The translations under genes and the position numbers were made by a program. The notes beneath the pieces were generated by a model that was given only the letters and a program-made list of their open reading frames with translations, had not been told where the DNA came from and did no database searches. Source: Mycobacterium sp. IS-1590 (GTDB lineage Bacteria; Actinomycetota; Actinomycetes; Mycobacteriales; Mycobacteriaceae). Taken from it: a stretch of 64,000 nt of DNA. The DNA lies in assembly GCF_001500025.1 (NCBI RefSeq), contig NZ_LQIW01000034.1:62001-126000 (forward strand), written 5' to 3'. Of the stretch, positions 50,659 through 58,637 are shown piece by piece (position 1 is the stretch's first letter; each line of letters starts with the position of its first letter).

Positions 50659-50683
50659 AAGTGTGCCAACTCCGCGGCCCCAT

Positions 50684-50689
50684 TAGGGT
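50684..50689 (+). promoter_or_regulatory. -10 hexamer of gcvT
   Basis: TAGGGT predicts initiation at 50696, two bases before the GTG start. Confidence 0.4.
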
Positions 50690-50697
50690 GGATCGGC

Positions 50698-51792
50698 GTG
50701 ACCGACGTGTTGAAGGGCCCACTGGAAGACCGCCACCGCGAACTGGGGGCGAACTTCGCCGAGTTCGGCGGCTGGCTGATGCCCGTCTCGTACGCGGGGA
50801 CGGTCAGCGAACACAGCTCCACTCGCAACTCCGTCGGGCTGTTCGACGTCAGCCACTTGGGCAAGGCGTTGGTGCGCGGGCCGGGCGCGGCCGAGTACAT
50901 CAATTCCGCGTTCACCAACGACCTGCGCCGGATCGGCCCGGGCAAGGCGCAATACACGTTGTGCTGCAACGACTCCGGTGGGGTGATCGACGACCTGATC
51001 GCCTACTACGTCTCCGACGACGAGATCTTCCTGGTGCCCAACGCCGCCAACACCGCCGCGGTCGTCCAAGCGCTGCGCGAGCGGGCGCCCGCAGGCCTCA
51101 CGATCACCGACGAGCACCGGTCCTACGCGGTGCTGGCGGTCCAGGGGCCGAAATCGGCCGAGACGGTCGGCGGTTTGGGATTGCCCACCGACATGGACTA
51201 CATGGGCTACGCAGATGCCGAGTTCGCCGGGGTACCCGTGCGGGTCTGCCGCACCGGTTACACCGGCGAGCACGGTTACGAGCTGCTGCCGCCGTGGGAC
51301 CGTGCGGGCGTGGTCTTCGACGCGCTGTTGGAGGCAGTCACGGCCGCAGGTGGCGAGCCCGCGGGTCTGGGTGCCCGCGACACCCTGCGCACCGAGATGG
51401 GATATCCGCTGCACGGCCACGAACTGTCGCCGGACTTTTCGCCATTGCAGGCCCGCTGCGGGTGGGCCATCGGCTGGCGCAAGGAGGCGTTCTGGGGGCG
51501 CGACGCGCTGCTGGCCGAGAAGGAGACCGGCCCGGCCCGGCTGCTGCGCGGTGTGAAGGCCGTCGGCCGCGGAGTGCTGCGCGCCGACCTCAACGTGCTC
51601 GACGGTGACCGGACCGTGGGCGTGACGACATCGGGAACCTTTTCTCCCACATTGAAAGTCGGCATCGGACTGGCGCTGATCGACACCGCGGCCGACATCA
51701 CCGACGACGACCGCGTCGCCGTCGACGTCCGCGGTCGCGCGGTCGAGTGCGAGGTGGTCAAGCCCCCGTTCGTCGCGGCAAAAACCCGGTAG
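50698..51792 (+). CDS. gcvT: Aminomethyltransferase, glycine cleavage T protein (GcvT)
   Basis: The T protein releases ammonia from the aminomethyl-lipoyl group on GcvH and passes the one-carbon unit to tetrahydrofolate. The 364-residue protein has the family segments GWLMPVSYAGTVSEH, GLFDVSHLGKALVRGPGAAEYIN with the catalytic Asp region, QYTLCCNDSGGVIDDLIAYY, RTGYTGEHGYELLPP, GLGARDTLRTEMGYPLHGHEL and TSGTFSPTLKVGIGLALI. Other gcv genes are not in the window. GTG 50698 is supported by the -10 element. ilvE follows after 22 bp but has its own promoter. Confidence 0.96.
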   Translation: MTDVLKGPLEDRHRELGANFAEFGGWLMPVSYAGTVSEHSSTRNSVGLFDVSHLGKALVRGPGAAEYINSAFTNDLRRIGPGKAQYTLCCNDSGGVIDDLIAYYVSDDEIFLVPNAANTAAVVQALRERAPAGLTITDEHRSYAVLAVQGPKSAETVGGLGLPTDMDYMGYADAEFAGVPVRVCRTGYTGEHGYELLPPWDRAGVVFDALLEAVTAAGGEPAGLGARDTLRTEMGYPLHGHELSPDFSPLQARCGWAIGWRKEAFWGRDALLAEKETGPARLLRGVKAVGRGVLRADLNVLDGDRTVGVTTSGTFSPTLKVGIGLALIDTAADITDDDRVAVDVRGRAVECEVVKPPFVAAKTR

Positions 51793-51802
51793 CGCGCGGA
51801 TA

Positions 51803-51808
51803 TACAAT
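51803..51808 (+). promoter_or_regulatory. -10 hexamer of ilvE, leaderless
   Basis: TACAAT, within TATACAAT, places the transcription start exactly on the ATG at 51815. Confidence 0.6.
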
Positions 51809-51814
51809 CGCTGC

Positions 51815-52921
51815 ATGACTGACGGCCCCCTCGAGTTCACGGTTGAGCGCAACGCGAACCGGGCGAGCGACGAGGTACGGGCGTCGATCCTGGCCGACCC
51901 CGGATTCGGCCGCTATCACACCGATCACATGGTCGCGATCGACTGGCACAAGGGTCAGGGCTGGCACGACGCGCGCGTGCTCCCGTACGGACCGATCGAA
52001 CTCGACCCGTCGGCGATCGTGCTGCACTACGCGCAGGAAATCTTCGAGGGCCTCAAGGCGTACCGCTGGGCGGACGGGTCGGTCGTGTCGTTCCGGCCGG
52101 AGGCCAACGCGCGTCGTCTGCGGACGTCGGCTCGGCGGCTCGCGATCCCCGAACTGCCCGACGATGTCTTCATCGAGTCCTTGCGCCAGCTCGTCGCGGT
52201 CGATGAGCAATGGGTCCCGCCCGCCGGTGGTGAAGAGTCGCTGTATCTGCGGCCGTTCGTGTTCGCCACCGAGCCCGGACTCGGTGTGCGCCCGGCGACC
52301 GAATACCGCTACATGGTCATCGCCTCGCCGGCAGGCGCGTACTTCACGGGCGGTATCAAACCGGTTTCGGTGTGGCTGTCCACCGAATACGTGCGGGCCT
52401 GCCCGGGCGGCACCGGCGCCGCCAAGTTCGGCGGCAACTATGCCGCTTCGCTGCTCGCCCAGGCCCAGGCCGCGGACAACGACTGCGACCAGGTGGTGTG
52501 GTTGGACGCCGCCGAACGCCGCTATGTCGAGGAGATGGGCGGGATGAACCTGTTCTTCGTCTTCGGCAGCGGCGGGTCGGCACGCCTGGTCACGCCCGAG
52601 CTGAGTGGCTCCATCCTGCCCGGTGTGACGCGAGATTCGTTGCTGCAGTTGGCATCCGATGCGGGGTTCACCGTCGAGGAACGCAAGATCGACGTCGACG
52701 AGTGGCAGAAGAAAGCGGCTGCGGGCGAGATCACCGAGGTGTTCGCGTGCGGGACCGCCGCGGTGATCACCCCCGTCGGCACCGTCAAGCACGCAGAAGG
52801 CGAGTTCACCATCGCCGACGGCGGGCCGGGGGAGATCACGATGGCGCTGCGCGACACGTTGACCGGGATCCAACGGGGCACGTTCGCCGATACGCACGGC
52901 TGGATGGCCCGACTCGGCTGA
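51815..52921 (+). CDS. ilvE: Branched-chain amino acid aminotransferase IlvE
   Basis: A fold-type IV PLP enzyme for the last step of leucine, isoleucine and valine synthesis. The 368 residues have FEGLKAYRW, the Schiff-base Lys204 in GTGAAKFGGNYAASL, EEMGGMNLFFVFG, and the phosphate-binding SGSILPGVTRDSLLQLA followed by EVFACGTAAVITPVG. Length and lysine position agree with mycobacterial IlvE, which also makes methionine from its ketoacid. Predicted to be leaderless from its own promoter. Confidence 0.98.
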   Translation: MTDGPLEFTVERNANRASDEVRASILADPGFGRYHTDHMVAIDWHKGQGWHDARVLPYGPIELDPSAIVLHYAQEIFEGLKAYRWADGSVVSFRPEANARRLRTSARRLAIPELPDDVFIESLRQLVAVDEQWVPPAGGEESLYLRPFVFATEPGLGVRPATEYRYMVIASPAGAYFTGGIKPVSVWLSTEYVRACPGGTGAAKFGGNYAASLLAQAQAADNDCDQVVWLDAAERRYVEEMGGMNLFFVFGSGGSARLVTPELSGSILPGVTRDSLLQLASDAGFTVEERKIDVDEWQKKAAAGEITEVFACGTAAVITPVGTVKHAEGEFTIADGGPGEITMALRDTLTGIQRGTFADTHGWMARLG

Positions 52922-52942
52922 GCCGGGCCACCCGCCCCACCG

Positions 52943-53275
52943 TCAGCCGATCAGGCTCTCGTGCTCGGGGCAGTAGGACGCGATCGCGGCCCCGACGAAG
53001 AACGCGGAGTCCTCGAAATCGAGCTTGGTCACGTCGGAGACCTCGGTGATCGCGGCGCTCAGGTCACCCCCGTGATCGATCACCGAGCATGCGTCGTGCG
53101 CGACGCTGATCGCCTCCGCGTTGGAGGGCGGCTTGATGCCCTGCTGGTTGATGACCTCGATGAACGTGTCGTCGACGGTGTTGGCCGCCGCGGCTGCCGC
53201 GGTCATGACCGCGGCGGTGCCCAGCGCGCCGACGGTGGCGGCGACGGCAATGGTGATACGGCTCAGATCGAACAT
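52943..53275 (-). CDS. Secreted DUF732 protein
   Basis: A 110-residue exported protein with a signal peptide or anchor of about 30 residues (ITIAVAATVGALGTAAVMTAAAAAA) and a small helical domain carrying the DUF732 pattern: VDDTFIEVINQQGIKPPSNAEAISVAHDACSVIDHGG and AAIASYCPEHESL, with the two cysteines (Cys83-like and Cys103-like) that would form a disulfide. DUF732 proteins are numerous in mycobacteria and their role is unknown. It stands alone between ilvE and cobS; the 96 bp upstream of it holds only its leader and a GGAA-type ribosome-binding site. Confidence 0.85.
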   Translation of the reverse strand: MFDLSRITIAVAATVGALGTAAVMTAAAAAANTVDDTFIEVINQQGIKPPSNAEAISVAHDACSVIDHGGDLSAAITEVSDVTKLDFEDSAFFVGAAIASYCPEHESLIG

Positions 53276-53371
53276 GTCACGGTTCCTTTCGGTGGTGGGG
53301 CCCTCGCGGGTACCGAAAGGCTGCGATGTTGCCCTTGGCGGATTCTTGGCGACTTCTTGAAACGGGCCGGC

Positions 53372-54094
53372 TCAGCGGATGGCGAGGCCCAGAGCCGTGA
53401 TCGTCGTCGTCAGCTCGATCGCGGCGCCGAGCACGTCGCCGGTGATCCCGCCGAAGCGCCGCACGCAGTGCGCCACGAGCACCGCGCCGCACGCGAGCCC
53501 GGCGACGACGGCCAGCGGCCCCTGCCAGGGTCGGGGGCCCGCCAGCGCGGCCAACCCCGCCACGGCGACGGTCCACGCGACGATGACCACCGACGACTGG
53601 GTGCCCGCCACCCGTGCGCCCAGCGCACTTCCCGCCGCGGCAGGCACGCCCCGACGGCACGCCAGCACCGCCGCCACCCGCCCGGACGTGACCGCCACCA
53701 CCAGTCCGATGGCGGTCAAGCCGCCGAACGTGAAGGCCTGCGTCAGCATCGCCAGAACCACCGCGGCCACGCCGAAGGGGCCCGCCGAGCCGTCCCGCAT
53801 CACCTCGAGGGCGCGCTGCGCCGGGCCGTAACAACCCAAACCGTCGGCGGTGTCGGCGAGTCCGTCGATGTGCAGGGCGCGCGTCGCGGCCACGACGAAG
53901 GCCACCGCCAGAACCCCGGCCAGCGCTTCGGACCCGAATGCCCACGATCCGGCCCACACCGTGACCGCCGCCAGCCCGCCGATCGCCGCGCCGGCCACCG
54001 GCAGCGCCGTCAACGCGCCGCGACCGACCGCAGCCGTACTGCGTACCGGTGCGATGGTGCCGAACGCGAAAGCCCCTGCAAGCGAACGGATCAC
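53372..54094 (-). CDS. cobS: Adenosylcobinamide-GDP ribazoletransferase (CobS)
   Basis: A membrane enzyme joining alpha-ribazole (phosphate) to adenosylcobinamide-GDP, the final assembly step of cobalamin. The 240-residue protein is mostly transmembrane and has the diagnostic HIDGLADTADGLGCYGPAQRALEVMRDGSAGPFGV segment with acidic metal-binding residues, plus RRFGGITGDVLGAAIELT near the end. It is the last gene of the operon DUF3043 gene - cobU - cobT - cobS, 3 bp behind cobT. Confidence 0.96.
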   Translation of the reverse strand: MIRSLAGAFAFGTIAPVRSTAAVGRGALTALPVAGAAIGGLAAVTVWAGSWAFGSEALAGVLAVAFVVAATRALHIDGLADTADGLGCYGPAQRALEVMRDGSAGPFGVAAVVLAMLTQAFTFGGLTAIGLVVAVTSGRVAAVLACRRGVPAAAGSALGARVAGTQSSVVIVAWTVAVAGLAALAGPRPWQGPLAVVAGLACGAVLVAHCVRRFGGITGDVLGAAIELTTTITALGLAIR

Positions 54095-54097
54095 GCG

Positions 54098-55153
54098 CTA
54101 GCTCTCCCGGGGCACACGCGTGATGCCGGCCTCGTCGAAAGTCGCCATCGACGACAGCGTGGCCACCGCTGCTCGCACAATGGGCAGTGCGACGGCGGCC
54201 CCGGTGCCTTCGCCGAGGCGCATGCGCATGTCGACGATCGGTTCGAGTCCCAGCCGGTTCAGGGCCACCTCGTGGGCGGGTTCGGTGGACAGATGCCCGG
54301 CCTGCCACCACTGGCGGGCGCCGGGAGCGAGGCGTTCGGCCAGCAGTGCTGCCGCCGTCACCACCAAACCGTCGAGCAGCACCGGTGTCCGTCGCACCGC
54401 CGCCTGCGCGCAGAACCCGGCGATCGCTGCGAGGTCTGCGCCGGCGCAGATACGCAGCAGCCCAACGGGATCGGAGAGGCTGTTGCGGCACCGGTACAGC
54501 GCGTCACGGACGGCGGCGGCCTTGCGCGCCCAACCCGTGTCGTCGACACCGGTGCCTCGTCCGACCAACACGACGGGCTCGGTGTCGGTGAGCGCCGCAA
54601 TCAAAGCCGTTGCCGGAGTGGTGTTTCCGATACCCATGTCGCCCGCGATCAGCAGGTCGGCACCCGAGTCGACCTCGTCGTCGACAATGCGGCGGCCGGC
54701 CTGTAGTGCGGCGGCGACCTCATCGGCGCTCAACGCGTCTTCGACCGTGATGTCGCCGCTGCCCCGACGTATCTTGTGCGCGCCGATCGACGACGAATGC
54801 GGCTCATCGGTGTCGACCGCGATGTCGACGACCCGCACGCTCGCGCCCGCGGCCTCGGCGAGCACGTTGATCGCCGCGCCGCCCGCGTCGAAGGTGGCGA
54901 CCATCTGCGCGGTGACGTCCGGCGGGTAGGCCGAAACCCCTGACGAGGCGACGCCGTGGTCGCCGGCGAACACCACCACCCGCGGGCGTGCCAGCGGCCG
55001 AGGCGGGCACACGCCCTGGCACGACGCGATCCAGACCGCGAGCTCTTCCAGCCTGCCAAGGGACCCCGGGGGTTTGGCGAGTTGGTCCTGGCGCGCGCGG
55101 GCGGCGGCCGCGGCCTCGGCGTCGGGTGGCTGGACGGCGGGAAAGTCCGTCAC
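54098..55153 (-). CDS. cobT: Nicotinate-nucleotide-dimethylbenzimidazole phosphoribosyltransferase (CobT)
   Basis: CobT activates the lower ligand of cobalamin by making alpha-ribazole phosphate. The 351 residues include KPPGSLGRLEELAVW, FAGDHGVASSGVSAYPPDVT, GDMGIGNTTPATAL, GRGTGVDDTGWARK and the catalytic Glu region LRLGEGTGAAVALPIV. GTG 55153 overlaps the cobU stop by 4 bp and gives the N terminus VTDFPAVQPPDAE. The product is what the phosphatase half of the RNase HI fusion at 7074 would dephosphorylate. Confidence 0.97.
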   Translation of the reverse strand: MTDFPAVQPPDAEAAAAARARQDQLAKPPGSLGRLEELAVWIASCQGVCPPRPLARPRVVVFAGDHGVASSGVSAYPPDVTAQMVATFDAGGAAINVLAEAAGASVRVVDIAVDTDEPHSSSIGAHKIRRGSGDITVEDALSADEVAAALQAGRRIVDDEVDSGADLLIAGDMGIGNTTPATALIAALTDTEPVVLVGRGTGVDDTGWARKAAAVRDALYRCRNSLSDPVGLLRICAGADLAAIAGFCAQAAVRRTPVLLDGLVVTAAALLAERLAPGARQWWQAGHLSTEPAHEVALNRLGLEPIVDMRMRLGEGTGAAVALPIVRAAVATLSSMATFDEAGITRVPRES

Positions 55154-55680
55154 ACCGGCTCCTTGACGGCCAGTGGCTGGCCGGCGACGACGAGCACGAC
55201 CCGGTCGCAGGCCGCGGCGAGGCGCTGGTTGAGCGCTCCCAGTTCGTCGGCGAAGCGGCGACCGGCCGCCGTCGCCGGTACGACGGTCAGGCCCACCTCG
55301 GGGCTGACCATCGCCAGCGGAGCGGGGAAGCCGCCGACCGCGTCGAGCAGGTCTTCGACGTCCGCCGCGACCGAGCCGCCGGTCCACGCGCCCGATCGGT
55401 CCATCGCCGCGGTCAGCCATGAACCGATGTCGTCGATCAGGGTCGCGACGGCGTGTGTGCGCAATTGCGTTGCCACGTCGGTGGTTTCGACGGTGGACCA
55501 CCGATCCGGGCGGCGCGTTCGGTGGGCCGCCACCCGGGCCGCCCACTCGGGATCATCGGTGGGCGAAGGTCCGGTGGCGAGGTAGCACGCCGGCTGCGCG
55601 CCGGTCGCCTCGTCGGCGAGCGCGGCCTCGGCCCACTGCGACTTACCTGACCGGATGCCGCCGAGCACCAGGGTGCGCAC
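55150..55680 (-). CDS. cobU: Adenosylcobinamide kinase/guanylyltransferase (CobU)
   Basis: CobU phosphorylates adenosylcobinamide and converts it to the GDP form. The 176-residue protein has the P-loop GGIRSGKS (residues 7-14), the conserved YLATGPSPTDDPEWAARVAAHRTRRPDRWSTVE region with the guanylylated His, and LIDDIGSWLTAAM. GTG 55680 is the start. It is placed directly between the DUF3043 gene (5 bp) and cobT (overlap). In M. tuberculosis I recall cobU lying elsewhere, so the complete cobU-T-S order here is a difference from that genome. Confidence 0.95.
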   Translation of the reverse strand: MRTLVLGGIRSGKSQWAEAALADEATGAQPACYLATGPSPTDDPEWAARVAAHRTRRPDRWSTVETTDVATQLRTHAVATLIDDIGSWLTAAMDRSGAWTGGSVAADVEDLLDAVGGFPAPLAMVSPEVGLTVVPATAAGRRFADELGALNQRLAAACDRVVLVVAGQPLAVKEPV

Positions 55681-55685
55681 CGGGC

Positions 55686-56372
55686 TCAGGTGACCTTGTC
55701 GCCGCGGTTCACCTGCGGGCGCGGTGCGCGCATGCGACGCAGCTGCGAGGCGCGGCTGGCCGCGTAGAAGCCGAGTTTCCAGCCGCCTTCGGTGTTGTTC
55801 GGGAACTTCTCGTCGACCAGCCGGTTGACCCGCCGACCGAGGATGAAGCCGTCGATCACCATGATCAGCACCAGCACGAGCATCGCGGGGGAGAGCAGGC
55901 GCTGCACCTGGACCGAGGGCACCGCGAGCATCACGAAGATCAGACCGAGGGCCGACGGCATGAACAGCCCGAGCACGTTGCGGCGGGCGTCCACCACGTC
56001 GCGGACGTATCGGCGCACAGGTCCCTTGTCGCGGGGGAGCAGGTAGGCCTCTTCGCCGGCCATCATCCGTTCGCGGCGCTCGTTCATCTGCTCGCGACGC
56101 GCCGCCTTCTCCTCGCGGCGCTCCTCGCGGGTCATCGTGTTGCGCATCTCTTTGCGGCGGCGACGCGCTTCGGCCGCCGTCATCGGGGCCGGTGCCACCG
56201 GGCCGCGCTTGCGGGCCGCCTGGGTGCGCTTGGGGGTCGGCCTGCCCTTGGGCGGGGTGGTGCCGCCAGGCCGGGCGGTTGCCGCGGCTTCGGCGCCGGT
56301 GTTCTCCGACACATCGGCGCCCGATGCGTCGGCGGTCGGCTTGTCGTCTTTCTTGCGGCCCAGCAGCTTCAC
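55686..56372 (-). CDS. DUF3043 membrane protein (Rv2206-like)
   Basis: A 228-residue protein with a disordered basic N terminus (residues 1-75), a helical charged segment (MTREERREEKAARREQMNERRERM), and two membrane helices (about 133-150, VLGLFMPSALGLIFVMLAV, and 160-178, LSPAMLVLVLIMVIDGFILG). KGPVRRYVRDVVDARRN before the first helix is typical of DUF3043. Function unknown. It heads the cobalamin operon, but whether it contributes to cobalamin synthesis is unproven; in M. tuberculosis it keeps the same neighbour cobT. GTG 56372 is chosen as start. Confidence 0.88.
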   Translation of the reverse strand: MKLLGRKKDDKPTADASGADVSENTGAEAAATARPGGTTPPKGRPTPKRTQAARKRGPVAPAPMTAAEARRRRKEMRNTMTREERREEKAARREQMNERRERMMAGEEAYLLPRDKGPVRRYVRDVVDARRNVLGLFMPSALGLIFVMLAVPSVQVQRLLSPAMLVLVLIMVIDGFILGRRVNRLVDEKFPNNTEGGWKLGFYAASRASQLRRMRAPRPQVNRGDKVT

Positions 56373-56507
56373 GCCTGCCAGGTTACTTCTGTCGTGAGGG
56401 GCGGCACTGCCTGGGGAGGAGGGCTGGGGACAGAACTCGGGAATAGCGTCGAGACGAGGTACCGTTGACTGGTACGCGCCACGACAATGAGGCCTACAGG
56501 AGACGTA

Positions 56508-56882
56508 ATGACAGTTCAGGAAGAGTCGGCAGGAACCCCCGGGACGGCCACCGCCGCCCACGGCGTGATCCTGACCGACGCCGCTGCCGCGAAGGCCAAG
56601 GCGTTGCTGGACCAGGAGGGCCGTGACGACCTCGCCCTGCGCATCGCCGTGCAGCCGGGTGGATGCGCCGGACTGCGCTACAACCTGTTCTTTGACGACC
56701 GGTCGCTCGACGGTGACCTGTCCGTGGAGTTCGGCGGCGTGAACCTGACGGTGGATCGGATGAGTGCCCCCTACGTGCAGGGCGCGACCATCGACTTCGT
56801 CGACACGATCGAGAAGCAGGGTTTCACCATCGACAACCCCAACGCCACCGGCTCGTGCGCCTGCGGCGACTCGTTCAACTGA
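56508..56882 (+). CDS. A-type iron-sulfur carrier (HesB/IscA/ErpA family, Rv2204c)
   Basis: A 124-residue Fe-S scaffold or carrier. The three cluster cysteines are present: one in VQPGGCAGLRYNL and two in GSCACGDSF at the C terminus, with the typical VDRMSAPYVQGATIDFVDTIEKQGFTIDNPNA between them. It delivers clusters to apo-enzymes. ATG 56508 follows CAGGAGACGTA; an upstream in-frame ATG at 56487 lacks a ribosome-binding site. It is divergent from the DUF3043 gene and convergent with the Rv2203-like gene. Confidence 0.95.
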   Translation: MTVQEESAGTPGTATAAHGVILTDAAAAKAKALLDQEGRDDLALRIAVQPGGCAGLRYNLFFDDRSLDGDLSVEFGGVNLTVDRMSAPYVQGATIDFVDTIEKQGFTIDNPNATGSCACGDSFN

Positions 56883-56898
56883 CGTTCGACCCGTTCGG

Positions 56899-57531
56899 TC
56901 AGTACTGCCCCGACGTGCGCGGCAGGTAGGAGCACACCAGGATCTCGTTGTCCTGCGCCAACAGCTGAGCGACGGCCTGTTGTTCCCGGGTGTCGCTCTG
57001 TTCCCGGCGCGATCCGCCCGCCGGCGTCACCCGCATGGTGAACAGCACCTGCGCCTGGTGGGGCGACGGCTGGACGATCTTGTCGATCGATATCACCTCG
57101 GCCTGCCTGTACTGCTTGCGGAACGCATCACCCGACAAGCGCGCCAGCGCCAGGTCCGAGCGCTTCTCCTTCACCGCATCGAACAGCCCACACAGGGTGT
57201 GGCGGGCGACGCTCTCGTCGTCACCGTTGGTCAGGGCGTCCAGGTAGTCCTGGATAGCGGCGGTTGCGGAGGATTCGCTCAGCGCGGTGGAACCGGCCGG
57301 CTCCTCGTTTCCGCCCGCCATCGCGATGATCGCGACGACCGATGCGACCAACGCGACGACCACCACCGCTGCCAGCACGATCGGCCACTTCCTCTTCTTG
57401 CGGTACGGCACCGGCGGCGGCAGCATGCCCGGATACGCCGACGGCACATTTTCCGGATACGGAAGAGATTGCGGATACATTTGCGGGCCGGTCGGTCCAG
57501 CGCCGTATTCGGGCGGGTACGGACCGGTCAT
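56899..57531 (-). CDS. Single-pass membrane protein, Rv2203-like
   Basis: A 210-residue protein with a Pro/Tyr/Gly-rich cytoplasmic N terminus (1-43), a basic stop-transfer (YRKKRK), one membrane helix (about 50-72, PIVLAAVVVVALVASVVAIIAMAGG) and an external domain of 130 residues resembling the NTF2-like/DUF4878 type (AIQDYLDALTNGDDESVARHTLCGL). Two cysteines near 113 and 202 could pair outside the cell. No known function. It corresponds to Rv2203 by position, beside adoK. Confidence 0.85.
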   Translation of the reverse strand: MTGPYPPEYGAGPTGPQMYPQSLPYPENVPSAYPGMLPPPVPYRKKRKWPIVLAAVVVVALVASVVAIIAMAGGNEEPAGSTALSESSATAAIQDYLDALTNGDDESVARHTLCGLFDAVKEKRSDLALARLSGDAFRKQYRQAEVISIDKIVQPSPHQAQVLFTMRVTPAGGSRREQSDTREQQAVAQLLAQDNEILVCSYLPRTSGQY

Positions 57532-57565
57532 AGAGTTGCTCCCCCGAGATGTACGTAGGAATGTG

Positions 57566-57613
57566 CCTGTCTACAGTGCTGTTTACGAGGCGGGCGTGTC
57601 TTTTGTAGGCAGG
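57566..57613. promoter_or_regulatory. Inverted repeat between the Rv2203-like gene and adoK
   Basis: CCTGTCTACA (57566-57575) and TGTAGGCAGG (57604-57613) are inverted copies matching at 9 of 10 positions, separated by 28 bases. They lie within the 131-bp divergent region. They may bind a regulator; no protein is known to me. Confidence 0.25.
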
Positions 57614-57622
57614 TTAGCGCAC

Positions 57623-57628
57623 TACAAT
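57623..57628 (+). promoter_or_regulatory. -10 hexamer of adoK
   Basis: TACAAT, a near-perfect -10, predicts a start near 57635 and a leader of about 28 bases with a GAAGGG ribosome-binding site. Confidence 0.5.
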
Positions 57629-57662
57629 TACCTAGGCGACTTAACAATGAAGGGTGTAGTTC

Positions 57663-58637
57663 GTGACAATTGCGGTGACCGGATCGATTGCGACCGACCA
57701 TCTGATGCGGTTCCCCGGAAAATTCTCCGAACAGCTCCTGCCCGACCACCTGCAGAAAGTCTCGCTCAGCTTCCTCGTCGACGACCTCGTCATGCACCGC
57801 GGCGGCGTGGCGGGCAACATGGCCTTCGCCATCGGCGTGCTCGGCGGTGACGTCGCGCTCGTGGGCGCCGTCGGCCGCGACTTCGACGACTATCGCAGCT
57901 GGCTGGAAGCCGTCGGCGTCGACACCGAGAGCGTGCTGATCTCCGAGGACGCCTACACCGCGCGGTTCGTGTGCACCACCGACGAGGCCATGGCGCAGAT
58001 CGCGTCGTTCTATCCCGGTGCGATGTCGGAGGCGCGCAACATCTCGCTGGCCGAGCTGGCGAAGCGGATCGGGGACCCCGAGCTGGTGATCATCGGCGCC
58101 AACGACCCCGAGGCGATGTTTCTGCACACCGAGGAGTGCCGCAAGCTCGGCCTGCCCTTCGCCGCCGATCCCTCCCAGCAGCTGGCACGGCTGTCCGGTG
58201 AGGAGATCCGCCGGCTGATCGACGGCGCCACTTATCTGTTCACCAACGACTACGAGTGGGACCTGCTGCTGCAGAAGTCGGGCTGGAGCGAGGCCCAGGT
58301 GATGAGCCAGATCGGGTTGCGCGTCACCACGCTCGGCCCCAAGGGCGTCGACCTGGTCAGCTCCGACGGCACCTTCATCCACGTCGGGGTGGTGCCCGAG
58401 AAGCACCAGGCCGATCCGACCGGCATCGGCGACGCGTTCCGGGCCGGCTTCCTGACCGGTCGCAGCGCCGGGCTGAGCCTGGAGCGGTCGGCGCAGCTCG
58501 CCTCGCTGGTGGCCGTGCTCGTGTTCGAGGCGCCTGGCCCGCAGGAGTGGAGCTGGAACCGCGACGAGGCGATCCAGCGCCTCGGCGACGCCTACGGCGA
58601 CGAAGCGGCCACCGAGATCTCGCAGGCGCTCAAGTAG
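57663..58637 (+). CDS. adoK: Adenosine kinase AdoK (PfkB family, Rv2202c)
   Basis: Phosphorylates adenosine to AMP in purine salvage; the mycobacterial enzyme is of the ribokinase/PfkB type and unrelated to other bacterial adenosine kinases. The 324 residues show the substrate-binding GSIATDHLMRFPGKF, the GGVAGNMAFAIGVLG glycine pair, and the catalytic GxGD in ADPTGIGDAFRAGFLTGR. Formerly annotated as carbohydrate kinase cbhK. GTG 57663 is the start. Its stop directly abuts that of the convergent asnB. Confidence 0.95.
   Translation: MTIAVTGSIATDHLMRFPGKFSEQLLPDHLQKVSLSFLVDDLVMHRGGVAGNMAFAIGVLGGDVALVGAVGRDFDDYRSWLEAVGVDTESVLISEDAYTARFVCTTDEAMAQIASFYPGAMSEARNISLAELAKRIGDPELVIIGANDPEAMFLHTEECRKLGLPFAADPSQQLARLSGEEIRRLIDGATYLFTNDYEWDLLLQKSGWSEAQVMSQIGLRVTTLGPKGVDLVSSDGTFIHVGVVPEKHQADPTGIGDAFRAGFLTGRSAGLSLERSAQLASLVAVLVFEAPGPQEWSWNRDEAIQRLGDAYGDEAATEISQALK

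Noticed and set aside
56373..56507. A cobalamin riboswitch upstream of the DUF3043-cobU-cobT-cobS operon.
   Set aside because: The 135-bp region is too short for the full element and no B12-box-like conserved core was seen.
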